From Siniperca chuatsi (taxonomy: Eukaryota > Chordata > Actinopteri > Centrarchiformes > Sinipercidae), in contig NC_058062.1 in the NCBI RefSeq assembly GCF_020085105.1, positions 24,461,562 through 24,525,561 on the forward strand: DNA of 64,000 nt, read 5' to 3'. Positions 59,401 through 64,000 of the stretch are shown here, piece after piece. Below the pieces are notes generated by a model. That model worked only from the letters and a program-made list of their open reading frames with translations. It had not been told where the DNA came from and ran no database searches. The position numbers were made by a program, and so were the translations under genes. Numbering within the stretch: position 1 is the first letter of the stretch; every line of letters starts with the position of its first letter.

Positions 59401-60810
59401 AGACACATGAGGGAGGGAGAATATAAAACAGGAAACATTGATAGAAAACATGAAACTGAGGAAAACCCAAACTAAGAGGCAGAACAGGACATGACACAAA
59501 CCCCGCTGTCACAGAAAAGCATCTGTTGTTTCACCTGAGTTTGGCTGAGCAGGGCAATCGTTGAAGGCAAGAGGAAAGGAGAAGCACTGCCATTTCATTG
59601 GGCACTCAGTGGCGATCGGTTCTGGATGAAACTCCCCTGAGTTCCATGTTTCAGGCCACGCTGTCGGTCACACGAGCCTGAGTCGGATCCCTTCCTCCAT
59701 AAGCAGGCTGATGAAGTTCGGTCGTGATGGCAATGCGGTGTGAGCGTCTGCCAGCTGTTGGCTGAGTTTAAAGTTTGTTATGGTCTTTGTTAGGACTCTG
59801 GTGCTGCAACTGAATGTAGCAACTTATTTAATCTGGCATCAGCAATTTAAGTTTGCTAATAGAGTTTCTTTCTTTAAGAGTAAAGTCTTTGAGTCTCTTT
59901 CGTTCAGTCTCTCCAGCTCTCTCTATTTCTCCTTCTCTGCACCACGTGACCAATGCATAAGGCATCTTCTTTTCTAACCTTGTCGTGTTGGATCTCAAAG
60001 ATGGCCCAGCATCCTTTTAGCAGGCTTCTTTCTTGGATATGTGCATTTTTCCAATTTTGCCTTTGTTCCCTCTGCGGGTCAGTTGAGGTCTGTTGGGTCT
60101 CAGGATTCAGTCCAGCGTTGAGGTCCACTGTCTTGAAGAGCATCAGAGTGAGCCAAGACAAGAAGTTTACTCTTCGTCTTAAAGTCTAAGGGTTGGTCGT
60201 TGTTTCTCACTTCAAAATGGGATAATTTACCTCAGAATCAGTGCAGCAATTAGCAAGCTAGCTAGCTAACAACATCACTAATCAGAGACAGATCATCATA
60301 ATCACGCTCAAAGAACATTATTCCACGTCAACTTTTTCGATGGGAAAACAGCCGTCAAACTGTTTACATTCTGAAGATTCGCGTGAGCACTTGTGTGATG
60401 CGACTAACTGTCGATCCTGAGAATGCTTCAGAGCGCGTCAGAGCCTGGGGGCGTGGTTATGGCAGAGGTTTGTTGGGAAAAGTAAAGACGTAGGTTTAGA
60501 AGAGAGATGGGCAAACAGCTCAGTGTGTTAATTACTTCCTAAATGTGATGAATTATATAGATACTCATATTAACTATACTAATACTAATATTACTACTAA
60601 TACTAATATTCGAGGGTTGGGTGTGAAATGGGTAGCTCACCTGTCTGTTGAGCTTGACAGCCAGTATGTTGTTCGGGTAGCTGTAGTTGCAGATCTCTGT
60701 CCCTTTCTTAAAGTGGTAGATGTTCATGCGCTGCGGTATGGTGGTGCTCACCACAACTACCAGACTGCTGGAAAACAGACGCTCCACGATGTAGATATCT
60801 GGAGCCTCTG
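36038..60810 (-). CDS. wipi1: WD repeat domain phosphoinositide-interacting protein 1 (WIPI1), 5'-partial, ten exons
   Basis: Minus-strand exons: 60810-60641, 52534-52438, 50649-50552, 45773-45681, 44838-44768, 44345-44238, 42371-42207, 41922-41815, 36965-36826, 36159-36038. All have GT/AG sites and compatible phases, totalling 1,172 nt (about 390 codons). The protein is a seven-bladed beta-propeller (PROPPIN) that binds PI3P and PI(3,5)P2 at forming autophagosomes and endosomes. Diagnostic stretches are [50 protein letters not shown], the lipid-binding FEFRRGMKR, and [18 protein letters not shown]. The tail reads [18 protein letters not shown]. Compared with human WIPI1 (446 aa) about the first 55 residues are missing. 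I found no matching exon up to 64000, so the 5' exons lie outside. The C-terminus (PPVSIQKC) is shorter than human. Same strand as slc16a6, as in human. WIPI2 is the alternative, but the C-terminal sequence and synteny favour wipi1. Confidence 0.95.
36340..36430. repeat. Dispersed repeat, copy C (short)
   Basis: It carries agttcaaaccctg and cacacctccacacacctgg, as in copies A and B. It lies in the last wipi1 intron. Confidence 0.4.
36826..36965 (-). CDS. wipi1: wipi1 exon (140 bp, linker)
   Basis: Between ctgtcttag and CACTG|GTTAGT. It encodes the poorly conserved tail linker [16 protein letters not shown], then [16 protein letters not shown]. The intron before it is 4.85 kb and full of repeats. 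Confidence 0.9.
37405..38235. mobile_element. Two LTR-like units in inverted orientation forming a long palindrome
   Basis: The plus-strand unit 37405-37762 and the minus-strand unit 38235-37775 are copies of each other, meeting tail to tail. The inner arms, ccacatacctccatac then aacaccccttacgacag, are separated by about 14 bp. The right copy contains about 100 bp absent from the left, including a minus-strand AATAAA followed by a short stretch. That is the layout of an LTR with R and U5. The outer ends read tgtggtagttttggggttgtc. The units are related to 2566-2850 and 57166-59496. They lie in the wipi1 intron between 36965 and 41815. Confidence 0.65.
38240..39835 (-). mobile_element. LINE (RT) on the minus strand, split by a MITE
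   Basis: Reading down from 39835, RT pieces appear in shifting frames: [32 protein letters not shown], and a block resembling an F-D-T-V-D-H palm. After the MITE comes a long frame, 38832-38413: [20 protein letters not shown], then [19 protein letters not shown], then [14 protein letters not shown]. This is the RT C-terminus of a LINE family different from the others here. The probable 3' UTR runs to about 38240. It is dead because of many stops in the N-terminal half. Confidence 0.75.
38862..39228. mobile_element. TTAA-flanked MITE, family 1, copy 2 (full length)
   Basis: The ends aggtccagtgtg and cacactggacct are inverted repeats, and TTAA flanks both sides (38858-38861 and 39229-39232). 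The 367-bp body includes gaggccgccatgttgcaccg. It is inserted in the minus-strand LINE, whose coding sequence resumes on each side. Confidence 0.85.
39840..41020. other. wipi1 intron, no gene seen
   Basis: It holds a purine-rich tract (40478-40535, mostly gagag) and the dispersed word gactccacaatgatttcaca near 40286 shared with 31936. Nothing else is recognised. Confidence 0.4.
41025..41320 (+). mobile_element. LINE 3' UTR/tail with (TTGAA)n end
   Basis: It shares ccaccattgagtctggttct, ttgctcatggtgggat, agagtacggtctagacctgc and the terminal ttgaattgaattgaatt with 46605-46811 (plus) and, in reverse complement, with 61626-61797 and 62205-62443. The tail microsatellite marks the 3' terminus of a LINE insertion with extreme 5' truncation. 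Confidence 0.75.
41815..41922 (-). CDS. wipi1: wipi1 exon (108 bp)
   Basis: Between gtgtttcag and CACAG|GTGAGG. It encodes [20 protein letters not shown] then [15 protein letters not shown] (blade 7). Confidence 0.93.
42207..42371 (-). CDS. wipi1: wipi1 exon (165 bp)
   Basis: Between gtccgtag and GCCAT|GTGAGC. It encodes [20 protein letters not shown], then [20 protein letters not shown] and QRNVCTLA, which includes the membrane-facing blade-6 loop of PROPPINs. Confidence 0.93.
42440..44085 (+). mobile_element. Retroelement encoding only an SGNH-hydrolase-like ORF1, decayed
   Basis: A start-like frame [20 protein letters not shown] lies at 42724. After a frame break, [15 protein letters not shown] (block I, with the nucleophile Ser of GDS changed to Phe) and [19 protein letters not shown] (block III, GTND decayed) lead to an in-frame stop at 43168. 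The same frame continues with [19 protein letters not shown], then [31 protein letters not shown] and a Pro/Glu-rich tail to 43665. No endonuclease or RT follows. The sequence goes straight to an AT-rich 3' end with ataaataaagctgccttgcc. SGNH domains are known in ORF1 of CR1/L2 LINEs; here it stands alone. It lies between two wipi1 exons. Confidence 0.6.
44209..44235. repeat. (GT)n microsatellite at a wipi1 splice donor
   Basis: About 13 GT units on the plus strand, which is (CA)n in the wipi1 transcript, starting about 3 nt inside the intron after the 44238 donor. Confidence 0.95.
44238..44345 (-). CDS. wipi1: wipi1 exon flanked by (TG)n and (CA)n (108 bp)
   Basis: Between gtctgcag and CCAAG|GTACAC. 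It encodes [20 protein letters not shown] then [15 protein letters not shown]. It starts and ends in phase 2, so it can be skipped without changing frame (36 codons). The donor runs straight into a CA repeat from about +3. Confidence 0.94.
44369..44398. repeat. (CA)n microsatellite upstream of the same exon
   Basis: Fifteen CA units on the plus strand, which is (UG)n in the wipi1 transcript, ending about 23 nt before the 44345 acceptor. Confidence 0.95.
44768..44838 (-). CDS. wipi1: wipi1 exon with the FRRG lipid-binding motif (71 bp)
   Basis: Between ctttacag and AAGAG|GTCAGA. It encodes [20 protein letters not shown] then GMK, with both arginines of FRRG intact. It is too short to appear as an open frame on its own. 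Confidence 0.93.
45681..45773 (-). CDS. wipi1: wipi1 exon (93 bp)
   Basis: Between atttcag and AGG|GTAAGA. It encodes [20 protein letters not shown] and [11 protein letters not shown], the blade carrying the first half of the phosphoinositide site. Confidence 0.92.
45774..46604. other. wipi1 intron, no gene seen
   Basis: Unique-looking DNA to about 46400. Part of 46420-46600 may be LINE-derived, because it runs directly into a LINE tail, but I cannot show coding similarity. Confidence 0.35.
46605..46811 (+). mobile_element. LINE 3' UTR/tail with (TTGAA)n end
   Basis: Same family as 41025-41320: it starts cgcccaccattgagtctggt and ends aattgaattgaat. It directly abuts the next LINE at its right. 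Confidence 0.75.
46815..48475 (+). mobile_element. Rex1/L2-like LINE, RT with internal deletion and complete 3' tail
   Basis: RT coding starts near 47040 with [20 protein letters not shown], then [40 protein letters not shown] and [16 protein letters not shown]. At about 47635 the frame ends and reading resumes with [20 protein letters not shown] (post-palm region), so the part containing PQG and the catalytic YADD is deleted. The 3' UTR runs to gggatcaataaagtatttct and a (GATTCT)n tail near 48475. The deletion makes it inactive, but the 3' end is complete. Confidence 0.8.
48612..48885. mobile_element. TTAA-flanked MITE, family 1, copy 3 (inverted)
   Basis: It opens aggtccagtgtgtaggattt and closes cacagtggacct, in the opposite orientation to copies 1 and 2. 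The right flank is TTAA (48886-48889); the left is TTCA, one substitution away. It is about 90 bp shorter than copy 2 through an internal loss. Confidence 0.8.
48890..50550. other. wipi1 intron, no gene seen
   Basis: Unique-looking DNA. A short run of atgtaaaacta words near 50080-50150 is a degenerate tandem repeat. No recognisable element domains. Confidence 0.4.
50552..50649 (-). CDS. wipi1: wipi1 exon (98 bp)
   Basis: Between cctcacag and TTTG|GTAAGC. It encodes [20 protein letters not shown] and [13 protein letters not shown], strongly conserved with the human protein. Confidence 0.94.
50650..52437. other. wipi1 intron, no gene seen
   Basis: Apart from the duplicated block at 51485-51835, I see only AT-rich intronic DNA. 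Confidence 0.4.
51485..51835. repeat. Diverged tandem duplication, offset about 240 bp
   Basis: The words atgccagtatgaatc, tatatgccggtgg and gaatnggtatg recur with the same order at about 51510 and 51755, with shared cagcagcggcatacca and cagcagcagcatacca ends. Unclassified local duplication. Confidence 0.45.
52438..52534 (-). CDS. wipi1: wipi1 exon (97 bp)
   Basis: Between tgtcttgcag and GCAG|GTAAGA. It encodes [20 protein letters not shown] and [12 protein letters not shown]. The intron before it is 8.1 kb and holds a LINE, an LTR element and the palindrome cluster. Confidence 0.93.
52535..53266. other. wipi1 intron, no gene seen
   Basis: Part of the 8.1-kb intron between the exons at 52534 and 60641. 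No element domains recognised. Confidence 0.4.
53267..53335. repeat. Near-perfect spacerless palindrome, about 34-bp arms
   Basis: The left arm 53267-53300 (aacttgattaaaatgca, then catgtgaccacaatata) is mirrored by 53301-53335 with a single extra base and no spacer. Confidence 0.9.
53331..53468. repeat. Perfect 62-bp palindrome plus duplicated arm and outer inverted repeat
   Basis: 53348-53409 is a perfect palindrome (31-bp arms, ctagttttaaggtggg to centre tata|tata). Its right half is then repeated (about 53409-53450). An outer inverted pair, aagtttagtt at about 53331 and aactaaactt at about 53457, encloses the whole block. Confidence 0.9.
53470..55385. other. wipi1 intron, no gene seen
   Basis: Unique-looking DNA with a GGT-rich run at 54341-54358 (ggggggtggtggtggtgg). 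No exon or element domain seen. Confidence 0.4.
55390..56460 (+). mobile_element. CR1/L2-type LINE, RT pieces with deletions
   Basis: On the plus strand, pieces in shifting frames: [20 protein letters not shown] (RT start), then [39 protein letters not shown], and [20 protein letters not shown] post-palm stretch follows ([13 protein letters not shown], then [20 protein letters not shown] and [19 protein letters not shown]). The region around YADD is deleted between LYSLFT and IIKFTGN. It stops near 56460 without a recognisable 3' tail. Confidence 0.8.
56465..57165. other. wipi1 intron, no gene seen
   Basis: AT-rich DNA between the LINE and the LTR element. Nothing recognised. Confidence 0.45.
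57166..57582 (-). repeat. 3' LTR of the short LTR element
   Basis: About 417 bp, TG...CA on the minus strand, matching the other LTR from tcccaaactaagaggcagag to gcaggtgag-like words. It lacks about 100 bp present in the 5' copy. Confidence 0.7.
58977..59496 (-). repeat. 5' LTR of the short LTR element
   Basis: About 520 bp, TGTCATGTCCTG at its start and CTACA at its end on the minus strand. It contains a small foreign piece near 59160-59180 (cagaatcagaaatacttta), which is the reverse complement of the tail of the LINE ending at 48475. Confidence 0.7.
59500..60640. other. wipi1 intron, no gene seen
   Basis: Moderately GC-rich DNA. Open frames of 60-90 codons on both strands near 59780-60190 have no recognisable similarity. 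A short (tactaata)n run precedes the exon at 60575-60610. Confidence 0.4.
60641..60810 (-). CDS. wipi1: wipi1 exon, first in window (blades 1-2)
   Basis: It encodes [20 protein letters not shown] to LNRQ. The acceptor is cctag before 60810, or the overlapping cag that would start the exon at 60807; the phase of the missing upstream exon would decide. Donor CAG|GTGAGC. Confidence 0.92.
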
Positions 60811-61165
60811 CTAGGGGAGAACAGGGAACAGACCGCTTTTATGTTGACTTCTCCAAAGTATCACTTACATCCAAGAGGCAGAAATTAACTACCACAAACC
60901 ATCCATCAAAACAAATACAGCCATTCTAACATCTTGAACCTGACTTTCTCTTTGATTTCAGCTCAGAAGATTTTACACTGTGTGACACTATACTTATTAT
61001 ATTGGTATCTTTAGAGACTTTGAGAACTCTCATCCATGCATGCAGGCTTTTCATCTGGCTAGTAAGAAAAGGTAATGGAATTTGTATAACGGGCTTTTGC
61101 GGAGGCAGGCAGCCTCTGCTGAAACAGACCACTTCCACTGTTATAAAAAAAATAATACACTTACA
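60811..61165. other. wipi1 intron 5' of the first visible exon
   Basis: No wipi1 exon is found on the minus strand between here and the end of the window, so this is intronic DNA of wipi1. Confidence 0.45.
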
Positions 61166-61503
61166 GTGGTGTGAAAAAGTGTTTGCCCCCTTTCTGATTT
61201 CTTATTTTTTTGCATGTTTGTCACACTTAAATGTTCCAAATCATCAAACTAATTTAAATATTAGTCAAAGATAACACAAGTAAACACAAAATGCAGTTTT
61301 TAAATGAAGGTTGTTATTATTAAGGGAAAACAAAATCCAAACCTACATGGCCCTGTGTGAAATAGTGATTGCCCCCTAAACCTAATAACTGGTTGGGCCA
61401 CCCTTAGCAGCAACAACTGTAATCAAGCATTTGCGATAACTTGCAATGAGTCTTCTACATCGCTGTGGGGGAATTTTGGCCCACTCATCTTTGCAGAATC
61501 GTA
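61166..61503. mobile_element. Tc1-like DNA transposon, truncated end
   Basis: It starts ta-cagtggtgtgaaaaagtg then tttgccccc, a terminal repeat typical of fish Tc1 elements, with TA as target. The reverse strand then gives a transposase C-terminal-like stretch around gttgggccacccttagcag. It breaks off at about 61503, so only one end remains. Confidence 0.7.
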
Positions 61504-61534
61504 TGTCCTATGGCTTAAATAGTTACATGATCTG

Positions 61535-62800
61535 AACATAGGCTGTATAAAAGAAGTGGATGTAGCAGGTAGTTTTGAAGCCTTGAGTTAGGCACTTTAG
61601 CCGTCACCATCTTGGGTTTTTTGGAACCAGAATTCAATTCAATATTGCGCCAATTCACAACAGAAGTTATCTCATTGTGCTTTTCCTATAGAGCAGGTCT
61701 AGACCGTACTCTTTATAATATTAATTACAGAGACCCAACAAATCCCACCATGAGCAAGCATTTGGCGACAGTGGCAAGAAAAAACGTTGGGGTTAGGGAG
61801 GCAGTCTAGGCCTATAGCAGCATAACTAAGGGATGGTTCAGGACTCACCCAAGCCAGCCCTAATTATAAGCTTTATCAAAGAGGAAAGTTTTTAGCCTAC
61901 TCTTAAATGTGGAGATGGTGTCTGCCTCCCAAACCCAAACTGGGACCTGATTCCACAGAAGAGGAGCTTGATAACTGAAGGCTCTGGCTCCCATTCTACT
62001 TTTGGAGACTCTGGGAACCACAAGTAACCCTGCATCCTGGGAGCGCAGTGTTCTAGTCAGGTAATATGGTATTATGAGATCTTTAAGATATGATGGTGCC
62101 TGACCATTAAGAGCTTTGTAGGTGAGTGAAGGATTTTAAATTCTATTCTAAATTTTACAGGATGCCAGTGTAGAGAAGCTAATATTGGAGAAATATGATC
62201 AATTCAATTAAATTTTATTTATATAGCGCCAATTCATAACAGAAGTTATCTCATTGCACTTTTCCTATAGAGCAGGTCTAGACCGTACTCTTTATAATAT
62301 TATTTACAGAGACCCAACAAATCCCACCATGAGCAAGCATTTGGCGACAGTGGCAAGAAAAAACTTCCTTTAAGAGGCAGAAACCTTGGACAGAACCAGA
62401 CTCAATGGTGGGCGGCCATCCGCCACTGCCGTGTTAGGTTTGAAGTGACCATATTTCGATGAGAAGGTGGAGCTGGGGAGGGATACGCATTGCTATGCCT
62501 CTATTCTGATATACAGGTCGCTGTGGTAGAAACCTCTCAATCACAAGGTAGCCACGCCCAAACCATACCCTTCATTGTCTATTTTACTCTACATGGGACG
62601 ACCATTTACAAAATGAACCTCATGCTTTATTGAAGACTTGAAACTAGCGATTGAGACCATAAACTCATTAGGAAAATGTTTACTAAGGTAATAAATCAAG
62701 GGTCATTTTGTCAGAGTTCTATAGAATCTGACTTTTCTTTGCAACCAGTGGAGTGGCCATTAGAAAGTGTTACTGGCAGCGTATTTTTGCTGCTCTAGCT
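61535..62800. repeat. Widespread teleost MITE-like repeat split by LINE insertions
   Basis: The left part (agaagtggatgtagcagg, then ttttgaagccttgagttagg, ccgtcaccatcttgg) stops at 61625 with ggaaccag and resumes at 62444 with gaagtgaccatatttc. It continues through ctcaatcacaaggtagccac and gcgattgagaccataaact. The two parts are consecutive in the fish repeat I recall, so 61626-62443 is an insert. Confidence 0.6.
61626..62443 (-). mobile_element. LINE RT C-terminus with 3' tail, plus a second tail copy
   Basis: On the minus strand a 3' tail copy (62443-62205) is followed by RT C-terminal sequence (62205-61797) homologous to 12230-11735, then another tail (61797-61626) ending in the TTGAA-type microsatellite. 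The tail family is that of 41025 and 46605. The RT part linked to the tail here shows which LINE the solo tails come from. Confidence 0.7.
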
Positions 62801-62979
62801 CATCCCAGTTAATTTAGTTAGATTCTTCAATACAGCGGCTAATTATCGGCAGCTCCCAAAACCAGGGAGGCTGGGTGACTGCCTGAAGGAAGCATAGCCC
62901 TAAGCATAAGCCATTCCCCACCAACCTGTTCACATTTCTAACAAGTTCTCCCCACTCAGCGACACACCTGCTGAGAAAC

Positions 62980-64000
62980 CAACTCTGATTATTGGCAGCT
63001 CCATTTTGAGAAACATGAAGTTAGCGACACCAGCGACCATAGTCAAATGTATTCCTGAGGCCAGAGCACGTTAAATCTGATGAAATTAATTAAACTGTTG
63101 GCTAAGGATGAGTGTAAATACAGTACGATTGTTCACGTCGGCGGTAACGACTCACGATTACACCAATCGGAGTAATGTGTACATATGCAAAGATAATGTT
63201 GGATTCCATAGTTTGCTGAATCAGTCACACTAATAATTCCTGGGGTCCTAGCACCAGTCACATTGGTTCCCCGTGCATCTGTTCCATTGTTTATGAGGAG
63301 CCAGGACCCTCTAACAACCGTGCAAATTCGCTCACTACAGACAGTTCCATCTACAATCTGGATGTCTAGCTAGGCAACCTAAGTGTGTCTCCTTCAAAAA
63401 TCTAATTTATCCTCTTGTGTCTATTGAGCCCACTCATCCGCCCTTTTCTACAGCTAAGGAGCATGTTACACTTGATACATCTCATGACTTTAAAATACGC
63501 CAAGGGCTTGGACTGTTACATTTAAACATCAGAAGCCTGCTCCCAAAACTGGATTACATTCACGTTTTAATTCATGAAACCTCCCCAGACGCCCTCATTT
63601 TGACTTAAACATGGCTTAGATGTGATCGAAGAAGTAAGGGAGGCGGGGTTGTGAGTTATGTAAAAGACTGCTTCACTGTTGAGGAAATCACCTCATGTTC
63701 TGTGCTCAAGAAATGTGACTAATATTATGTTGGACTGCTGTCTTGGTAAGGACATGCAGGTGACCATTGCTGGCATGTATCGCTCCCCCCCTCAGCTCAT
63801 TTGGATGCTTTGGAGGACACTGCAAAGCTATGGTCACTGTATGCCTTCTCTGAGTTGTTAATAATGGGGGATCCTAACCTGGACTGGCCCTCTGACAACT
63901 CTAACAATTAAAAGATCAGTGCCTGGAACTTAATCTTTTTCAGCTCATAGACAAACCAAACTTCAAAACTCCTCTAAACTCCACATTAATTGATATCAAA
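62980..64000 (+). mobile_element. 5' part of a LINE: SGNH ORF1 and endonuclease of ORF2, runs off window
   Basis: At about 62985-63170, frame pieces [20 protein letters not shown] and TIVHVGGNDSRLHQSE are SGNH blocks I (GDS changed to GSS) and III. The match breaks off shortly after the third block. From about 63507 the ORF2 endonuclease begins: GLLHLNIRSLLPKLDYIHVL, then ETSPDALILT and a stop. After frame changes come GGGVVSYVKD, then VTIAGMYRSPPQ, and MGDPNLDWPSDN (GDFN block, with F changed to P). It is the same family as 6395-6945, in opposite orientation. The RT would lie beyond 64000. Confidence 0.75.

Larger units (their letters stand above)
57166..59496 (-). mobile_element. Short LTR retrotransposon, probably non-autonomous (minus strand)
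   Basis: Two direct LTRs (58977-59496 as 5', 57166-57582 as 3', TG...CA) flank only about 1.4 kb. On the minus strand the 5' LTR is followed by a leader and a short frame starting MNPADTMS that hits a stop at once, as in a decayed Ty3/Gypsy-type gag start. The interior encodes Pro/Ser/Leu-rich repeats in broken frames ([30 protein letters not shown]). A G-rich polypurine tract (tgggggggtac) directly precedes the 3' LTR, as expected for plus-strand priming. No protease, RT or integrase is present. The LTR fragment at 2566 and the interior fragment at 6955 are relatives. Confidence 0.7.

Noticed and set aside
60811..64000. Missing wipi1 5' exons
   Set aside because: I looked on the minus strand for the conserved N-terminal blade-1 sequence after the human ALSCFSFNQ region and found none, so the exons probably lie beyond the window.
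1..64000. tRNA genes, rRNA genes, tRNA-derived SINE heads
   Set aside because: No cloverleaf with A and B boxes or rRNA core was recognised; a covariance-model search would be needed to exclude weak candidates.

Overview
The window is vertebrate nuclear DNA, almost certainly from a teleost fish and probably a percomorph. Two protein-coding genes are split by GT/AG introns. The rest is dominated by fish-type transposable elements: CR1/L2/Rex1-like and L1-like LINEs, Tc1/mariner and TTAA-flanked DNA elements, and LTR elements. There is no bacterial gene organisation, operon, CRISPR array, rRNA or recognisable tRNA.

Both genes lie on the minus strand, in the order known at human 17q24 (ARSG - SLC16A6 - WIPI1). 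slc16a6 (monocarboxylate transporter 7) is complete for coding sequence in five exons between 15290 and 21063 and encodes 567 aa. A candidate non-coding first exon sits in a CpG-rich patch near 25.9-26.1 kb. wipi1 (PI3P-binding autophagy beta-propeller) occupies 36038-60810. Ten exons are visible, about 390 codons, including the FRRG motif and the C-terminus. The first roughly 55 codons lie beyond the right edge. All visible exons join in frame. The first 1.15 kb resembles the 3' UTR of a plus-strand gene ending at a poly(A) signal (arsg would be expected by synteny), but no coding exon is present to prove it.

Layout: 1-1150 possible 3' UTR; 1250-13100 a graveyard of nested retroelements and an IS630/Tc1-type transposon; 13.1-15.3 kb slc16a6 3' flank; 15.3-21.1 kb slc16a6, with a TIR element in one intron and a 0.95 kb GATA/GGAT minisatellite in another; 21-26.5 kb upstream/intron 1; 26.5-35.7 kb intergenic DNA with TTAA-flanked and hAT-like elements and a LINE fragment; 35.7-60.8 kb wipi1, whose introns hold an inverted LTR pair, several LINEs, an SGNH-hydrolase-only retroelement, a cluster of near-perfect palindromes and a short LTR retrotransposon; 61-64 kb nested repeats and the 5' part of a LINE running off the window.

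The observations most worth following: (1) a 108-bp, in-frame wipi1 exon carrying part of the lipid-binding blade is bracketed by complementary (TG)n and (CA)n tracts that could pair in the pre-mRNA and loop the exon out; (2) a cluster of head-to-head palindromes at 53.27-53.47 kb; (3) a short, probably non-autonomous LTR element with a proline-rich internal region, with a relative at 6.96-7.45 kb; (4) an apparent ORF1-only SGNH retroelement. All calls come from reading the sequence. Family names rest on remembered motifs, not on searches.
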